A DNA stretch of 64,000 nucleotides from the NCBI RefSeq assembly GCF_040958695.1, contig NZ_CP162599.1:1026001-1090000 (forward strand), written 5' to 3'. The stretch comes from Ornithinibacillus sp. 4-3 (GTDB lineage Bacteria; Bacillota; Bacilli; Bacillales; Amphibacillaceae). Each line of letters starts with the position of its first letter. The first letter of the stretch is position 1. The translations under genes were made by a program, and so were the position numbers. Shown here piece by piece: positions 18,044 to 26,736 of this stretch. A model generated the notes under the pieces. The model was not told the origin of the DNA. It ran no database searches and saw only the letters and a list, made by a program, of their open reading frames with translations.

Positions 18044-19588
18044 ATGAGTACATTTCATGGTTTAGAAATGGCAAAGCAGGCATTGTACGCTCAACAGTCT
18101 GCGCTATACACAACAGGACATAATATATCAAATGCCAATACAGAGGGGTACACAAGGCAACGAGTAAACTTTCAAACAAACACTCCATTTCCATCTCCAG
18201 GACGAAACCAACCAAGTATTCCTGGACAAGTCGGTACAGGAGTTAAAACAGGATCCATCCAACGTATTCGCGATAAATTTTTAGATTTTCAATACCGTGC
18301 TGAGCAAAGTAGGGCAGGATATTGGGATACAAAATCACAAGCGTTAAGCCGTATGGAAGCATTATTGAATGAACCATCAGATAGCGGATTATCAAAAACA
18401 ATGAATGATTTTTGGGATTCCTTGCAGGATTTAGCTCTTCATCCAGATAGCGCTGGAACTAGATCTGTTGTTGCTCAACGGGGAATTGCAGTATCGCAGA
18501 CGTTTAACCATTTATCAGAGAGCTTACATGCCATTAGAAATGATTTGCGTAACCAAATTGATCATACTGCTGAAGATGCGAACTCTTTACTACGCCAAAT
18601 TCACAGTCTTAATGAACAAATTAAGAAAGTAGAACCACATGGATATTTAACAAATGATTTGTATGATGAACGGGATCGACTTGTAGATGAACTATCACAA
18701 ATGATGAACATTCGCGTTTCCTATGAAAAAAGTAGTGAGAGTGCACTAGATATTGCAGATGGCTTAATAACTATTGAATTGGTAGATAGTAAAGGGGCTT
18801 CTTTAGCTGGTGGACCAGTTTATTTAATGGAAGGAACAAAAGAGTATCCAGAAGGGCATTTCGATGATGTTATCACGATTGAATATGAACCGGATAATCA
18901 GAACCCAGATGCTGTTTCAGCAATTAAAATTAAAGATTTTGATCAGTTAGATGATTTAGCATTCATGGACACAATCGGCTCATTAAGAGGTTTGATAGAA
19001 TCTTATGGATATATGGATAATGGGGAAGTTCAGGGCGAATATCCAGGAATGATTGAACAACTCGATCAAATGGCTTTTGAATTTATTAATGAATTTAATC
19101 GTGTGCATCGATTAGGTTATGATTTAGAGGGTGAACCTGGTGAGGACTTCTTTGAGAACTTAACAGATGTAAAGGATGCCGCTAAAAATATCGCTGTCCG
19201 TCAAGAGATTGTTGATAATAATAAATTAATCGCAGCAAGTGATGAAGAGGATGTACAGGGAAATGGTAGAAACGCTCTTGCATTAGCTGCGGTGTTTGAC
19301 GGAAAGTTAACTGGATTAGATGGAAAATCACCGAGAGGTTTTTTTGAAGCAATAATTGGAGATTTAGGGGTAAGAGCTGGAGAAGCTAATCGGATGAAAA
19401 CAAATACAGAGATACTTCGTTCACAAATTGATGAAAGCCGTATGTCAGTTAGCGCTGTGTCTATTGATGAAGAATTAGTCAATTTATTAAAATTCCAGCA
19501 TGCTTATAACGCAGCAGCGAGAAGCTTAACAGCAATAGATGAAATTTTAGAAAAAATCATTAATGGCATGGGATTAGTAGGAAGGTAA
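18044..19588 (+). CDS. flgK: Flagellar hook-associated protein 1
   Basis: 514 residues. The N-terminus (FHGLEMAKQALYAQQSALY, then GHNISNANTEGYTRQRV) is the conserved flagellar rod/hook helix and motif. The C-terminus (VSIDEELVNLLKFQHAYNAAARSLTAIDEI) is the matching axial helix. FlgK forms the hook-filament junction outside the cell. AAGGGGTACATAC lies before the ATG. Eleven bases separate it from flgL. Confidence 0.96.
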   Translation: MSTFHGLEMAKQALYAQQSALYTTGHNISNANTEGYTRQRVNFQTNTPFPSPGRNQPSIPGQVGTGVKTGSIQRIRDKFLDFQYRAEQSRAGYWDTKSQALSRMEALLNEPSDSGLSKTMNDFWDSLQDLALHPDSAGTRSVVAQRGIAVSQTFNHLSESLHAIRNDLRNQIDHTAEDANSLLRQIHSLNEQIKKVEPHGYLTNDLYDERDRLVDELSQMMNIRVSYEKSSESALDIADGLITIELVDSKGASLAGGPVYLMEGTKEYPEGHFDDVITIEYEPDNQNPDAVSAIKIKDFDQLDDLAFMDTIGSLRGLIESYGYMDNGEVQGEYPGMIEQLDQMAFEFINEFNRVHRLGYDLEGEPGEDFFENLTDVKDAAKNIAVRQEIVDNNKLIAASDEEDVQGNGRNALALAAVFDGKLTGLDGKSPRGFFEAIIGDLGVRAGEANRMKTNTEILRSQIDESRMSVSAVSIDEELVNLLKFQHAYNAAARSLTAIDEILEKIINGMGLVGR

Positions 19589-19599
19589 GGTGCATATAA

Positions 19600-20490
19600 A
19601 TGCGAGTAACACAAGGAATGCTTTCTAATAATATGCTTCGTAATTTAATGAATAGCCAAAACAAAATGGATAAATACTTCACACAGCTATATACTGGGAA
19701 AAAAATCAGTCGTCCATCTGATGATCCTGTAGTAGCAATGAAGGGAATTAATCACCGTACACAAGTAGCAGAAATTGAGCAATACAAACGCAATATTGGT
19801 GAAACACATACATGGATGGATAATTCGGATGCTGCATTAGATAAGGCAACACAGGCAATGCATCGTTTAAATGAACTGGCTGTTCAAGCAAATAATGGAA
19901 CATATGATGAAGAAGAATTTATTAGTATTAAGGAAGAGGTAAAACAATTAAAAGAACATCTTGTTGATATTGCTAATACAAATGTTAATGGAAAATATAT
20001 TTTTAATGGAACAAATACAAATGAAAAACCGATTTCCATGACAAATGGAGAGATTGATAGCATTGAGTATAATACAAACCCTATTTTAATTGAGGTTTCT
20101 AAAGGTACATCTATTCCTGTAAATGTAGATGGTTCTAAAGTCTTTGGGCAAGATTTCTTTGATAAATTAGATAATTTCATCGAGTCTCTTGATGCCCTTG
20201 GAAATGATGAAGTTAGTGATATTGATGAAAGTATTGAAGACATCAATGAAATGATGAATGGTATTGTGAATACACGTGCAGAGTTAGGGGCACGTATGAA
20301 TCGTATGGAGCTTGTGGAAAATAGAGTGAAAGAGCAAGAAATAATTGCGACGAAGACAATGTCAGATAATGAAAATATTGATTTTGAAGAAGCAATTACA
20401 AATTTAATCACACAAGAAAGTTTACATCGAGCTGCTTTATCAGCAGGTTCAAGAATTATTCAACCAACGCTAATAGACTTCCTAAGATAA
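19600..20490 (+). CDS. flgL: Flagellar hook-associated protein 3
   Basis: 296 residues with the flagellin-like N-terminal helix (MRVTQGMLSNNMLRNL..., KISRPSDDPV) and a C-terminal helix that includes ITNLITQESLHRAALSAGSR. It joins FlgK to the filament. GTAAGGTG lies upstream. A hairpin (20509-20540) and then an inserted repeat element follow, separating flgL from yviE. Confidence 0.96.
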   Translation: MRVTQGMLSNNMLRNLMNSQNKMDKYFTQLYTGKKISRPSDDPVVAMKGINHRTQVAEIEQYKRNIGETHTWMDNSDAALDKATQAMHRLNELAVQANNGTYDEEEFISIKEEVKQLKEHLVDIANTNVNGKYIFNGTNTNEKPISMTNGEIDSIEYNTNPILIEVSKGTSIPVNVDGSKVFGQDFFDKLDNFIESLDALGNDEVSDIDESIEDINEMMNGIVNTRAELGARMNRMELVENRVKEQEIIATKTMSDNENIDFEEAITNLITQESLHRAALSAGSRIIQPTLIDFLR

Positions 20491-20507
20491 GGTGATAATC
20501 AATCTCT

Positions 20508-20541
20508 ATAGCCCTGAGCCCGATTGGGATATCAGGGCTAT
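20508..20541 (+). terminator. Hairpin after flgL
   Basis: TAGCCCTGA pairs with TCAGGGCTA across a 14-base loop. The following bases are AT-rich but lack a T-run, so termination would be weak. A partial break in the operon is possible. Confidence 0.45.
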
Positions 20542-20560
20542 AACATTTATATAATAGGGG

Positions 20561-20776
20561 ATGTTCAAAAAGTCCAACAAAAATGACACGTCGAATTTCT
20601 GCGTTGACATCATTTTTCCCATACTCACGTATTTAAAAGCATAGAGGAACTTCTGTTAAAACCGCCCACGTCCTGTGGGCAACACAGAAGTCACCACATC
20701 CTGTGGAAGCCCGTTCGTAAAAATGATGTCGCCTTGAATTTCTTGGTCCTTTTTATCACCCTTTTTGAACACGCAC
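20561..20776. mobile_element. MITE-like repeat element B with 9-bp target duplication
   Basis: A 216-bp non-coding element with ends ATGTTCAAAAAG and CTTTTTGAACACGCAC. It is flanked on both sides by TAATAGGGG (20552-20560 and 20777-20785), a perfect direct duplication. An internal hairpin has outer arms ACTTCTGT/ACAGAAGT (20649-20656, 20684-20691) and an inner stem GCCCAC/GTGGGC around the loop GTCCT. No transposase; it would have been mobilised in trans if mobile. Confidence 0.75.
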
Positions 20777-20793
20777 TAATAGGGGGATTGAAA

Positions 20794-21366
20794 ATGCAGT
20801 TTCCTCAAATACGTATGGAATCACAATTTGCTCAAATTAGTATGACACAGACATCTGCAAAGCTAGAGATTTCACAGCCAAAAGCTGAAATAGCTATGGA
20901 ACAACCAAAAGCAGAGATTTCTATCCATACAGAACCAGGTAAATTGACAATTGATCAAACACAAGCCTGGGAAGCAATGGATTTGATGAATATAACGAGA
21001 AGAAATGAAAAGATTGCTCAAAAAGCTATCCAAGATGTATTAGCGGGTATGGAGAGAATTGCTAGACAAGGACAAGAATTAATGCAAATTGAAAATAATG
21101 GTAATCCAATTGTGTCTCAAGCCATTGAAAATGGTCATAGACAGCCAAAGTCAATTGGGCAAAACTACACTCCATTACCTTTCCCAGTGAAAATTAACTA
21201 TGAGCCAGCAAGGGTACAAACAGGAATCATCGCTAATCAACCAAAAATTGATGTGGTCACTCATAAACCAGAATATACCTATCACCCGGGTACAATAGAG
21301 ATCCAAATGAAACAGTATCATCAATTACAAATTGACTATGTAAATTTATTTTCAGATTCAATTTAA
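20794..21366 (+). CDS. yviE: YviE (DUF6470) flagellar-operon protein
   Basis: 190 residues from ATG 20794. The open frame begins at 20734 inside the repeat element, but AGGGGGA at 20781-20787 fixes the later start. The sequence is amphipathic with short repeats (QPKAEIAMEQPKAEISI near residues 28-44). It matches YviE, which lies between flgL and fliW in B. subtilis. Its function is unknown. The repeat element sits just upstream, and the Shine-Dalgarno lies in the target duplication. Confidence 0.8.
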   Translation: MQFPQIRMESQFAQISMTQTSAKLEISQPKAEIAMEQPKAEISIHTEPGKLTIDQTQAWEAMDLMNITRRNEKIAQKAIQDVLAGMERIARQGQELMQIENNGNPIVSQAIENGHRQPKSIGQNYTPLPFPVKINYEPARVQTGIIANQPKIDVVTHKPEYTYHPGTIEIQMKQYHQLQIDYVNLFSDSI

Positions 21367-21387
21367 GAAAAAGGAGCATCAAAACTT

Positions 21388-21822
21388 ATGATAGTTTTAA
21401 CGAAGTATTTAGGAGAAATGAAAATTGATGAAGCTAATATTATTCATTTTTCTGGAGGGCTTCCGGGATTCTTAGAAGAGACAAAATTCATTTTATTAGA
21501 TTTACCAGGAAATCCGTTATTTCAATTTTTACAATCCATTCAAACACCGGATTTAGCATTTATTGTTACAGATCCATATCATTATTATCAAGATTACCAA
21601 TTTGAATTAGATGAGCAGATTTTAACGGCTCTGCAGATAGAGTCAGAAAAGGAAGTAATGGTTCGGGCAATTATTACATTAAAAGAACCTTTTACGGCAA
21701 GTACAATGAACTTAAAAGCACCAGTTGTTATCAATCCTATAAGCAAAGCAGGAAAACAATTTATTTTAAATAAGGAACAATATGAAGCTAAAACTCCTAT
21801 TTTGCCAAAGGGAGGAGAATAA
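21388..21822 (+). CDS. fliW: Flagellar assembly factor FliW
   Basis: 144 residues (B. subtilis 143). It shows the FliW pattern ([30 protein letters not shown]). FliW binds CsrA to relieve repression of flagellin translation and is itself titrated by flagellin. AAAGGAGC lies before the ATG. csrA begins two bases after its stop, so they are translationally linked. Confidence 0.93.
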   Translation: MIVLTKYLGEMKIDEANIIHFSGGLPGFLEETKFILLDLPGNPLFQFLQSIQTPDLAFIVTDPYHYYQDYQFELDEQILTALQIESEKEVMVRAIITLKEPFTASTMNLKAPVVINPISKAGKQFILNKEQYEAKTPILPKGGE

Positions 21823-21824
21823 AT

Positions 21825-22052
21825 ATGCTTGTACTAACAAGAAAAAAAGGGGAAGCTATCCAAATTGGAGATCAGATTGAAGTGAAGATTCTTTCTATCG
21901 ATGGTGACCAAATTAAAATTGGGATTAATGCTCCACAAGCTGTTGAAATTTTTCGTAAGGAAATCTATAACGAAATCCTTCAACAGAATAATGAAGCAGC
22001 AAATGTAAATGTCGATGTACTATCCTTATTAAAAAATAATGAGGAAAGTTAA
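21825..22052 (+). CDS. csrA: Carbon storage regulator CsrA
   Basis: 75 residues, starting [22 protein letters not shown], the universal CsrA N-terminus. It is a dimeric RNA-binding repressor that recognises GGA motifs near ribosome sites. GGGAGGAG precedes the ATG and overlaps the end of fliW. In B. subtilis hag, its main target, comes next; here flaG follows after 83 bases and hag is not present. Confidence 0.95.
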   Translation: MLVLTRKKGEAIQIGDQIEVKILSIDGDQIKIGINAPQAVEIFRKEIYNEILQQNNEAANVNVDVLSLLKNNEES

Positions 22053-22078
22053 TTTTTTATACAGTTTATACAAAAACC

Positions 22079-22105
22079 TAAACATTTATCTTCTTATGTC
22101 GATAT
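22079..22105 (+). promoter_or_regulatory. SigD promoter for flaG-fliD-fliS-fliT
   Basis: TAAA (22079-22082), 15 bases, then GTCGATAT (22098-22105) match the sigma-D consensus TAAA-N15-GCCGATAT with one change. It lies 31 bases before flaG. The B. subtilis fliD operon also has a SigD promoter. Confidence 0.75.
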
Positions 22106-22135
22106 TATTGAAAAAGAGTAGGGAGTTGGATTGGC

Positions 22136-22477
22136 ATGAAAATAGAGAATACATCAACACAACTATTTTTTTACCAAACATCTCTTTCTGTACAAGCACA
22201 TAATTCAAATACAAAGGTACTAGAGGATGTTTACTATAAAGCAAATGTAGATCCAAAAGAAAATAAGAATGAGTTGGATATTAAAGCAAAAGACTCCAGT
22301 AATGAAACTTTTTCAAGTTTGCAATTTAAATATCATGAAGAGTTAAACGAATATTATGTGGCGGTTATTGATCCTTTAACCAATGAAATTATTAAAGAAA
22401 TCCCGCCAAAGAATATGCTTGATAAATATGCTGTGAGAGTGAAATATATCGGCTTATTAGTAGATAAACGAGCATAA
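22136..22477 (+). CDS. flaG: FlaG family protein (YvyC)
   Basis: 113 residues. The C-terminal half (LQFKYHEELNEYYVAVIDPLTNEIIKEIPPK) is the FlaG domain, which is found next to fliD and influences filament length in some bacteria. GTAGGGAG lies upstream. First gene of the SigD-driven unit ahead of fliD. Confidence 0.88.
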   Translation: MKIENTSTQLFFYQTSLSVQAHNSNTKVLEDVYYKANVDPKENKNELDIKAKDSSNETFSSLQFKYHEELNEYYVAVIDPLTNEIIKEIPPKNMLDKYAVRVKYIGLLVDKRA

Positions 22478-22492
22478 AAGGAGTGGGTAGCA

Positions 22493-24022
22493 ATGGTTAT
22501 GCGTATTGGTGGAATTGCATCGGGAATGGATATTGAAAGTATTGTAAATAAATTAATGGAAGCTGAAAGAATGCCATTAGAGCGGATGCAGCAAGATAGA
22601 ACAACCTTAACATGGCAGCGAGATGCTTTTCGTGATATTAATAAAAAGTTATTAGAATTTGATAATTTAATGTTAAACATGCGATTAAGTAAGACATATC
22701 AATCCAAAAAAGTTACTTCTTCACAGGAGGGTGCAGTTACAGCTAGTGGTGTATCAACGACTCCGACTGGTACTTATTCAATTGAAGTGCAAAAGCTTGC
22801 TTCTAATGCGATGAATATTGGTCGAGAAATGGATATTGATCCAACGAAAACATTTAAGGAATTAGCGGATGAGGGCGTAGATGTTCCTTTAGGAGAATTT
22901 AAATTCTTCACGTTTAATGAAAAAGAGAACATGATGGAAGAGCACACTTTCACAATTACAGAGGATGATACCTTACAATCTGCTTTAAGACATATTAATA
23001 ATGCTAGTGATAATATAAGTGCTTTTTATGATAAAGAGGCAAAACGTGTGGTATTAGAAACGTCTAGAACCGGAAATCATAATACAACAACTGAATTTAA
23101 TGGAGCAGAAATTGGTTTTTACGCTGTTAACGAAGGTGAAGGTAAGGAGCAAAACAGATTCTTCACAGATTTTCTTAATCTCGACGCAACAAAAAGAGAT
23201 GCTGAGGGGAATCTGATTAAAGCTGAAATTGGTGGAGAAAACGCTCGATTTGTTTATAATAATGGATTAGAAATAGAATCAAAGAATAATAAATATGAAA
23301 TTAACAATATTACATTTGAATTTCATAACGTAACGAATGGTAATGCAAGAATCACCATTGTAAATGATACAGAAGTTGCGTTCGATGCCATTAAGAATTT
23401 CGTAGACAAATACAATGAGGTAATTGATTTGATCCATGGTTCACAACAAGAAGAAAGATTTCGTGATTTCCCACCATTAACAGCGGAACAGAAAAAGGAA
23501 CTTTCGGAAAGTGAAATAAAACAGTGGGAAGAAAAAGCTAAAAGCGGCCTTCTTCGTGGAGAATCATTCCTAACAAATGGATTATCATCTATGCGTCAAA
23601 GCTGGTATGCGAAGGTAGATACAGATGGCGCCTATACCTCAATCACACAACTAGGTATCACAACAACGGCTGCATATTTAGATGGTGGAAAACTAGAAAT
23701 AGATGAAGAGAAATTGATGCAGGCTTTAGAAAATGGAGCAGAGGATGTTAATAAGCTGTTTAACGGGCTAATTACAGGCTTACGTTCAAGTGTACAAAGC
23801 ACGATGGACAGAGTGGAAGAACGTGCAGGAAAAGGAACTTCTACACTAGATAATTACACAATTGGTAAGAGAATGAAGGACTTAGATAAACGAATCACGG
23901 CATTTGAAGCACGTATGATTCGAGTAGAGAATAGACATTGGAGTCAATTTACGGCAATGGAAAAAGCTATTCAACAAATGAATAATCAATCCTCACAGCT
24001 GTTTGCTCAGTTTGGTGGATAG
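22493..24022 (+). CDS. fliD: Flagellar filament cap protein
   Basis: 509 residues. The N-terminal domain (RIGGIASGMDIESIVNKLMEAE) and the C-terminal FliD_C region (with FDAIKNFVDKYNEV and a long terminal coiled coil ending NNQSSQLFAQFGG) are clear. FliD caps the growing filament and assists flagellin folding. AAAGGAG lies upstream. fliS starts 26 bases after the stop. Confidence 0.95.
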   Translation: MVMRIGGIASGMDIESIVNKLMEAERMPLERMQQDRTTLTWQRDAFRDINKKLLEFDNLMLNMRLSKTYQSKKVTSSQEGAVTASGVSTTPTGTYSIEVQKLASNAMNIGREMDIDPTKTFKELADEGVDVPLGEFKFFTFNEKENMMEEHTFTITEDDTLQSALRHINNASDNISAFYDKEAKRVVLETSRTGNHNTTTEFNGAEIGFYAVNEGEGKEQNRFFTDFLNLDATKRDAEGNLIKAEIGGENARFVYNNGLEIESKNNKYEINNITFEFHNVTNGNARITIVNDTEVAFDAIKNFVDKYNEVIDLIHGSQQEERFRDFPPLTAEQKKELSESEIKQWEEKAKSGLLRGESFLTNGLSSMRQSWYAKVDTDGAYTSITQLGITTTAAYLDGGKLEIDEEKLMQALENGAEDVNKLFNGLITGLRSSVQSTMDRVEERAGKGTSTLDNYTIGKRMKDLDKRITAFEARMIRVENRHWSQFTAMEKAIQQMNNQSSQLFAQFGG

Positions 24023-24047
24023 AAAAAGGTGTAAGGAGCGTATAAGC

Positions 24048-24455
24048 ATGGCAATGAATAAACATTATGAGGCTTACCAAAATAATGCAATAACTACCGC
24101 TTCAGGAGGTCAGCTTACGTTAATGTTATATAATGGATGCATTAAGTTTATCAAGCAAGCAATGAATGATGTCAATGAAAAGAATTTTGAAGGCAAGAAT
24201 ACAAACATTCAAAAGGCCCAAGATATTCTTCAAGAATTAATGCTCACACTAGATCGTAACATCCCGATTGCTGCTGAACTTTTACCATTATATGAATATA
24301 TGCATTTTCGCTTGACAGAAGCAAATATCCAAAACAGCTCCGCTGATTTAGAAGAGGTATTATCCTATGTGATAGATTTTCGAAATACGTGGAAGACTGT
24401 ACTACAGACAGCAGGATCCAATCAAGCTACAACAATTAAGGATGCGCAAATATAA
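24048..24455 (+). CDS. fliS: Flagellin export chaperone FliS
   Basis: 135 residues (B. subtilis 133). The motif YQNNAITTASGGQLTLMLYNGCIKFI is diagnostic. FliS binds the flagellin C-terminus in the cytoplasm and blocks early polymerisation. The frame is open from 24003 within fliD, but AAGGAG at 24033-24038 sits nine bases before ATG 24048. Its stop overlaps the fliT start (TAATG). Confidence 0.95.
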   Translation: MAMNKHYEAYQNNAITTASGGQLTLMLYNGCIKFIKQAMNDVNEKNFEGKNTNIQKAQDILQELMLTLDRNIPIAAELLPLYEYMHFRLTEANIQNSSADLEEVLSYVIDFRNTWKTVLQTAGSNQATTIKDAQI

Positions 24456-24814
24456 TGAGTCCTTTACAAGCAATCTATCAAATTACGGTTAAATTAAATC
24501 AAACTTTATCTCAGCATATTACTTCGAAAAATCGAGAAGAAATAATTGAGGAAATTTCTAATCTTATTTCTCAAAGAGCTCTGTGGATGGAGAAAATTCA
24601 AGGTGAATCAAATTTTTCTACAGAGGAGAAAAAGCTAGGGCATGAAATAATGGAATTGAATTATCGTGTGCAGAAGGAAATGGAAAATTTATTCAATCAA
24701 TTAAAAGTAGAAATGAAATCGACTCAGAAACAGAAAAAAATGAATAAGAATTATGTTAATCCATACGCTGACGTTCAACTAATGGATGGTATGTTCTTAG
24801 ACAGCAAACAGTAA
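24455..24814 (+). CDS. fliT: FliT-like flagellar chaperone
   Basis: 119 residues, largely helical. It begins at an ATG overlapping the fliS stop by one base, with no clear ribosome site, so translational coupling is likely. Position and helix pattern match B. subtilis FliT (YvzD/FliT), a FliD export chaperone. Sequence identity is low in this family, so position is the main evidence. A strong terminator follows. Confidence 0.8.
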   Translation: MSPLQAIYQITVKLNQTLSQHITSKNREEIIEEISNLISQRALWMEKIQGESNFSTEEKKLGHEIMELNYRVQKEMENLFNQLKVEMKSTQKQKKMNKNYVNPYADVQLMDGMFLDSKQ

Positions 24815-24833
24815 AACATAAAATGATTTCCTT

Positions 24834-24872
24834 GAAGATGAACAAAAAGAAAATTGTTCATCTTCTTTTTTC
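24834..24872 (+). terminator. Terminator ending the flagellar cluster
   Basis: The 12-bp arms GAAGATGAACAA (24834-24845) and TTGTTCATCTTC (24854-24865) are perfect, and a T-run follows. Confidence 0.9.
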
Positions 24873-25003
24873 TATAAAAACGCTCAATACCAGTCTTTTA
24901 AGTTTGATTTTTCAAAATATTTTTATGGAATACATCGTTTTGCTAGAAAAACTTTACAAAAAAGTAGTATAATATATACAAAGATAAAAGGAGGACACTT
25001 ATT

Positions 25004-25555
25004 ATGAACTTTAACATTCGTGGAGAAAATATTGAGGTAACTCAGGCGATTCGAGATTATGCGGAAAAGAAAATTACTAAACTAGAAAAATACTTTGATG
25101 ATAAGCCTACATCCGATGTACATGTAAGATTAAGTGTCTATAACAATGAACAAAGAATAGAAGTAACTATTCCAATGAGTGATTTACTACTTCGTGCAGA
25201 GGAGCAACATGTAGATTTATATGCAGCAATTGATTTAGTAATTGATAAATTGGAAAGACAGATTAGAAAATATAAGACAAAAGTAAATCGTAAATTAAGA
25301 GGAAAAGATTCACCTAAATTACTTGCAGCTGAAATCGCAGCAAATGGCGCTGCTAAGGAAGAAGAATCTTCTAATGAAATTGAAATTGTAAGAACAAAAC
25401 GTTTTGATTTAAAACCAATGGATTCAGAAGAAGCTATTTTACAAATGGACATGTTAGACCATGCATTCTTCGTATTTACAAATGCTGTTTCAGGTGACAC
25501 AAATGTAGTTTATCGACGCAAAGACGGTAAATACGGATTAATTGAACCGAATTAA
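25004..25555 (+). CDS. hpf: Long-form ribosome hibernation promoting factor
   Basis: 183 residues, the long HPF form. Residues 1-100 are the S30AE domain (MNFNIRGENIEVTQAIRDYAEKKI). A linker leads to the C-terminal dimerisation domain (ILQMDMLDHAFFVF, YRRKDGKYGLIEPN). It joins two 70S ribosomes into inactive 100S dimers in stationary phase or stress. AAGGAGGAC precedes the ATG. hpf-secA-prfB order is as in B. subtilis. A terminator follows. Confidence 0.95.
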   Translation: MNFNIRGENIEVTQAIRDYAEKKITKLEKYFDDKPTSDVHVRLSVYNNEQRIEVTIPMSDLLLRAEEQHVDLYAAIDLVIDKLERQIRKYKTKVNRKLRGKDSPKLLAAEIAANGAAKEEESSNEIEIVRTKRFDLKPMDSEEAILQMDMLDHAFFVFTNAVSGDTNVVYRRKDGKYGLIEPN

Positions 25556-25574
25556 ATTAAATAAAATAGATGTG

Positions 25575-25609
25575 TTAAGGCGTCCTCAGAAATTTGAGGA
25601 CGTCTTTTA
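25575..25609 (+). terminator. Terminator after hpf
   Basis: CGTCCTCA pairs with TGAGGACG around a 6-base loop, and TCTTTT follows. Confidence 0.8.
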
Positions 25610-25853
25610 GCTTATCATTAATTAATTTATAATATTGATAAAATTCATCGGTTTTTGTCGAATGTTATACAAAAAATAAAATCCTGAAAAAGAAAATAAA
25701 AAAAGATTGCTAGATTTTCAAGTATAGATTTACAAAAGTAAATTTTAGTGATCGAAATTTGTCGATTAGAATCAAATTAAAGTGAAATTGTAGTCTTATT
25801 TTTCGAAATGTTTATGTTATAAATAAAGAAATAAAAAGAAGGAGGGAAGCTTA

Positions 25854-25988
25854 GTGACAAAATATGATCAACGGCATTTTGAAATGCTTGTCAATCAAGT
25901 GAATAGACATGAAGAAACGATTAAACAATTAATTGAAATTATTGCTGTAACAAATGGAAGGCTAACAGAGCTGATGAAAACTCATTAA
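25854..25988 (+). CDS. Small conserved-type protein of unknown function (44 aa)
   Basis: A GTG-initiated frame with a strong AAGGAGGG seven bases upstream. The predicted 44-residue product is one amphipathic helix, with Leu/Ile/Val spaced as in a coiled coil (FEMLVNQVNRHEE, then IKQLIEIIAVTNGRL). No signal or membrane segment. It stands alone between hpf and secA. I do not recognise a named family. The ribosome site and regular helix make a real gene likely. Confidence 0.65.
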   Translation: MTKYDQRHFEMLVNQVNRHEETIKQLIEIIAVTNGRLTELMKTH

Positions 25989-26127
25989 ATTAAACAACTC
26001 CATTTATTAATTACCCTCGAAAGCAATCCTTTCTAATTTGATTTACTCCGTTTTACCTTCTTCGTTTCACTTACTTCAAAAGAGTAGCTAATCCTCAATA
26101 GCTGCTCTTTTTTTGCATCTTAGAAAG

Positions 26128-26335
26128 AATGTTCAAAAAGCCCAATAAAAATGACGCATCCAACAGGGGACTTCGACTAAGTTCCGACACGTTCTGTGTC
26201 GAACGTCGAAGTCATCACAACACGCACAAGTCCGTTCCTCAAAGCTACGCCGACTTGAACTTAGGATGTACTAGTGCGGATGTTGCTCTCGTGCCGTTGC
26301 GAATTTAACTGATGACGTTCCTTTTTGAACACGTA
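26128..26335. mobile_element. MITE-like repeat element C
   Basis: Its left end AATGTTCAAAAAGCCC and right end CCTTTTTGAACACGTA are inverted, like element B. The first ~30 bases closely match element B (AATAAAAATGAC...). The flanks CTTAGAAAG and CTTAGAGGG agree at 7 of 9, an eroded target duplication. An internal hairpin has outer arms GACTTCGAC/GTCGAAGTC and an inner stem CGACAC/GTGTCG with loop GTTCT, the same layout as B with different paired bases. Confidence 0.72.
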
Positions 26336-26481
26336 CTTAGAGGGAATTTGAATCATTTTGTATTATTTTTTTGAGAAAGGGTACAAATAGTGATACTTTG
26401 TTTTTATTAGATGATAAATGGGGTTTGAACTTGGTTGTTAACTAGTTGTATTAGGTTCTTACTTAATGTTATCATTAGAGA

Positions 26482-26496
26482 GGACATACTATGTCC
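26482..26496. promoter_or_regulatory. 15-bp palindrome upstream of secA
   Basis: GGACATA, C, TATGTCC form a perfect dyad with 7-base arms in the non-coding secA leader. It could be an operator; the regulator is unknown. Confidence 0.35.
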
Positions 26497-26736
26497 GGTC
26501 AACTATTTTTAAATGGATAGTAGAAATATCTTATTTTAAAAATAGGAAATGTACCGCAATGTTATTCGCATAGAGGGAAAATGAAATGATGAGCATTTTA
26601 ATCAATTCTAAATATAGCTAGAAAAAAACACTTGCACGAACTGAAATAAATTTGAACAAAAACTAATTTTTATTCTTAAAAGTTCGTATATTAGCTCTCT
26701 AAGGCGACATTGATATATATTGAGGAGCGTAAAAAA

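Larger units (their letters stand above)
25989..26736. other. Long intergenic region before secA
   Basis: About 750 bases with no credible gene. It holds repeat element C (26128-26335) and a 15-bp palindrome (26482-26496). The AT-rich remainder is presumably the secA leader, in which I see no convincing promoter. Confidence 0.6.

Noticed and set aside
20734..20793. N-terminal extension of the yviE frame into the repeat element
   Set aside because: The ribosome site AGGGGGA lies after this segment, and the extension translates repeat DNA with no family match.
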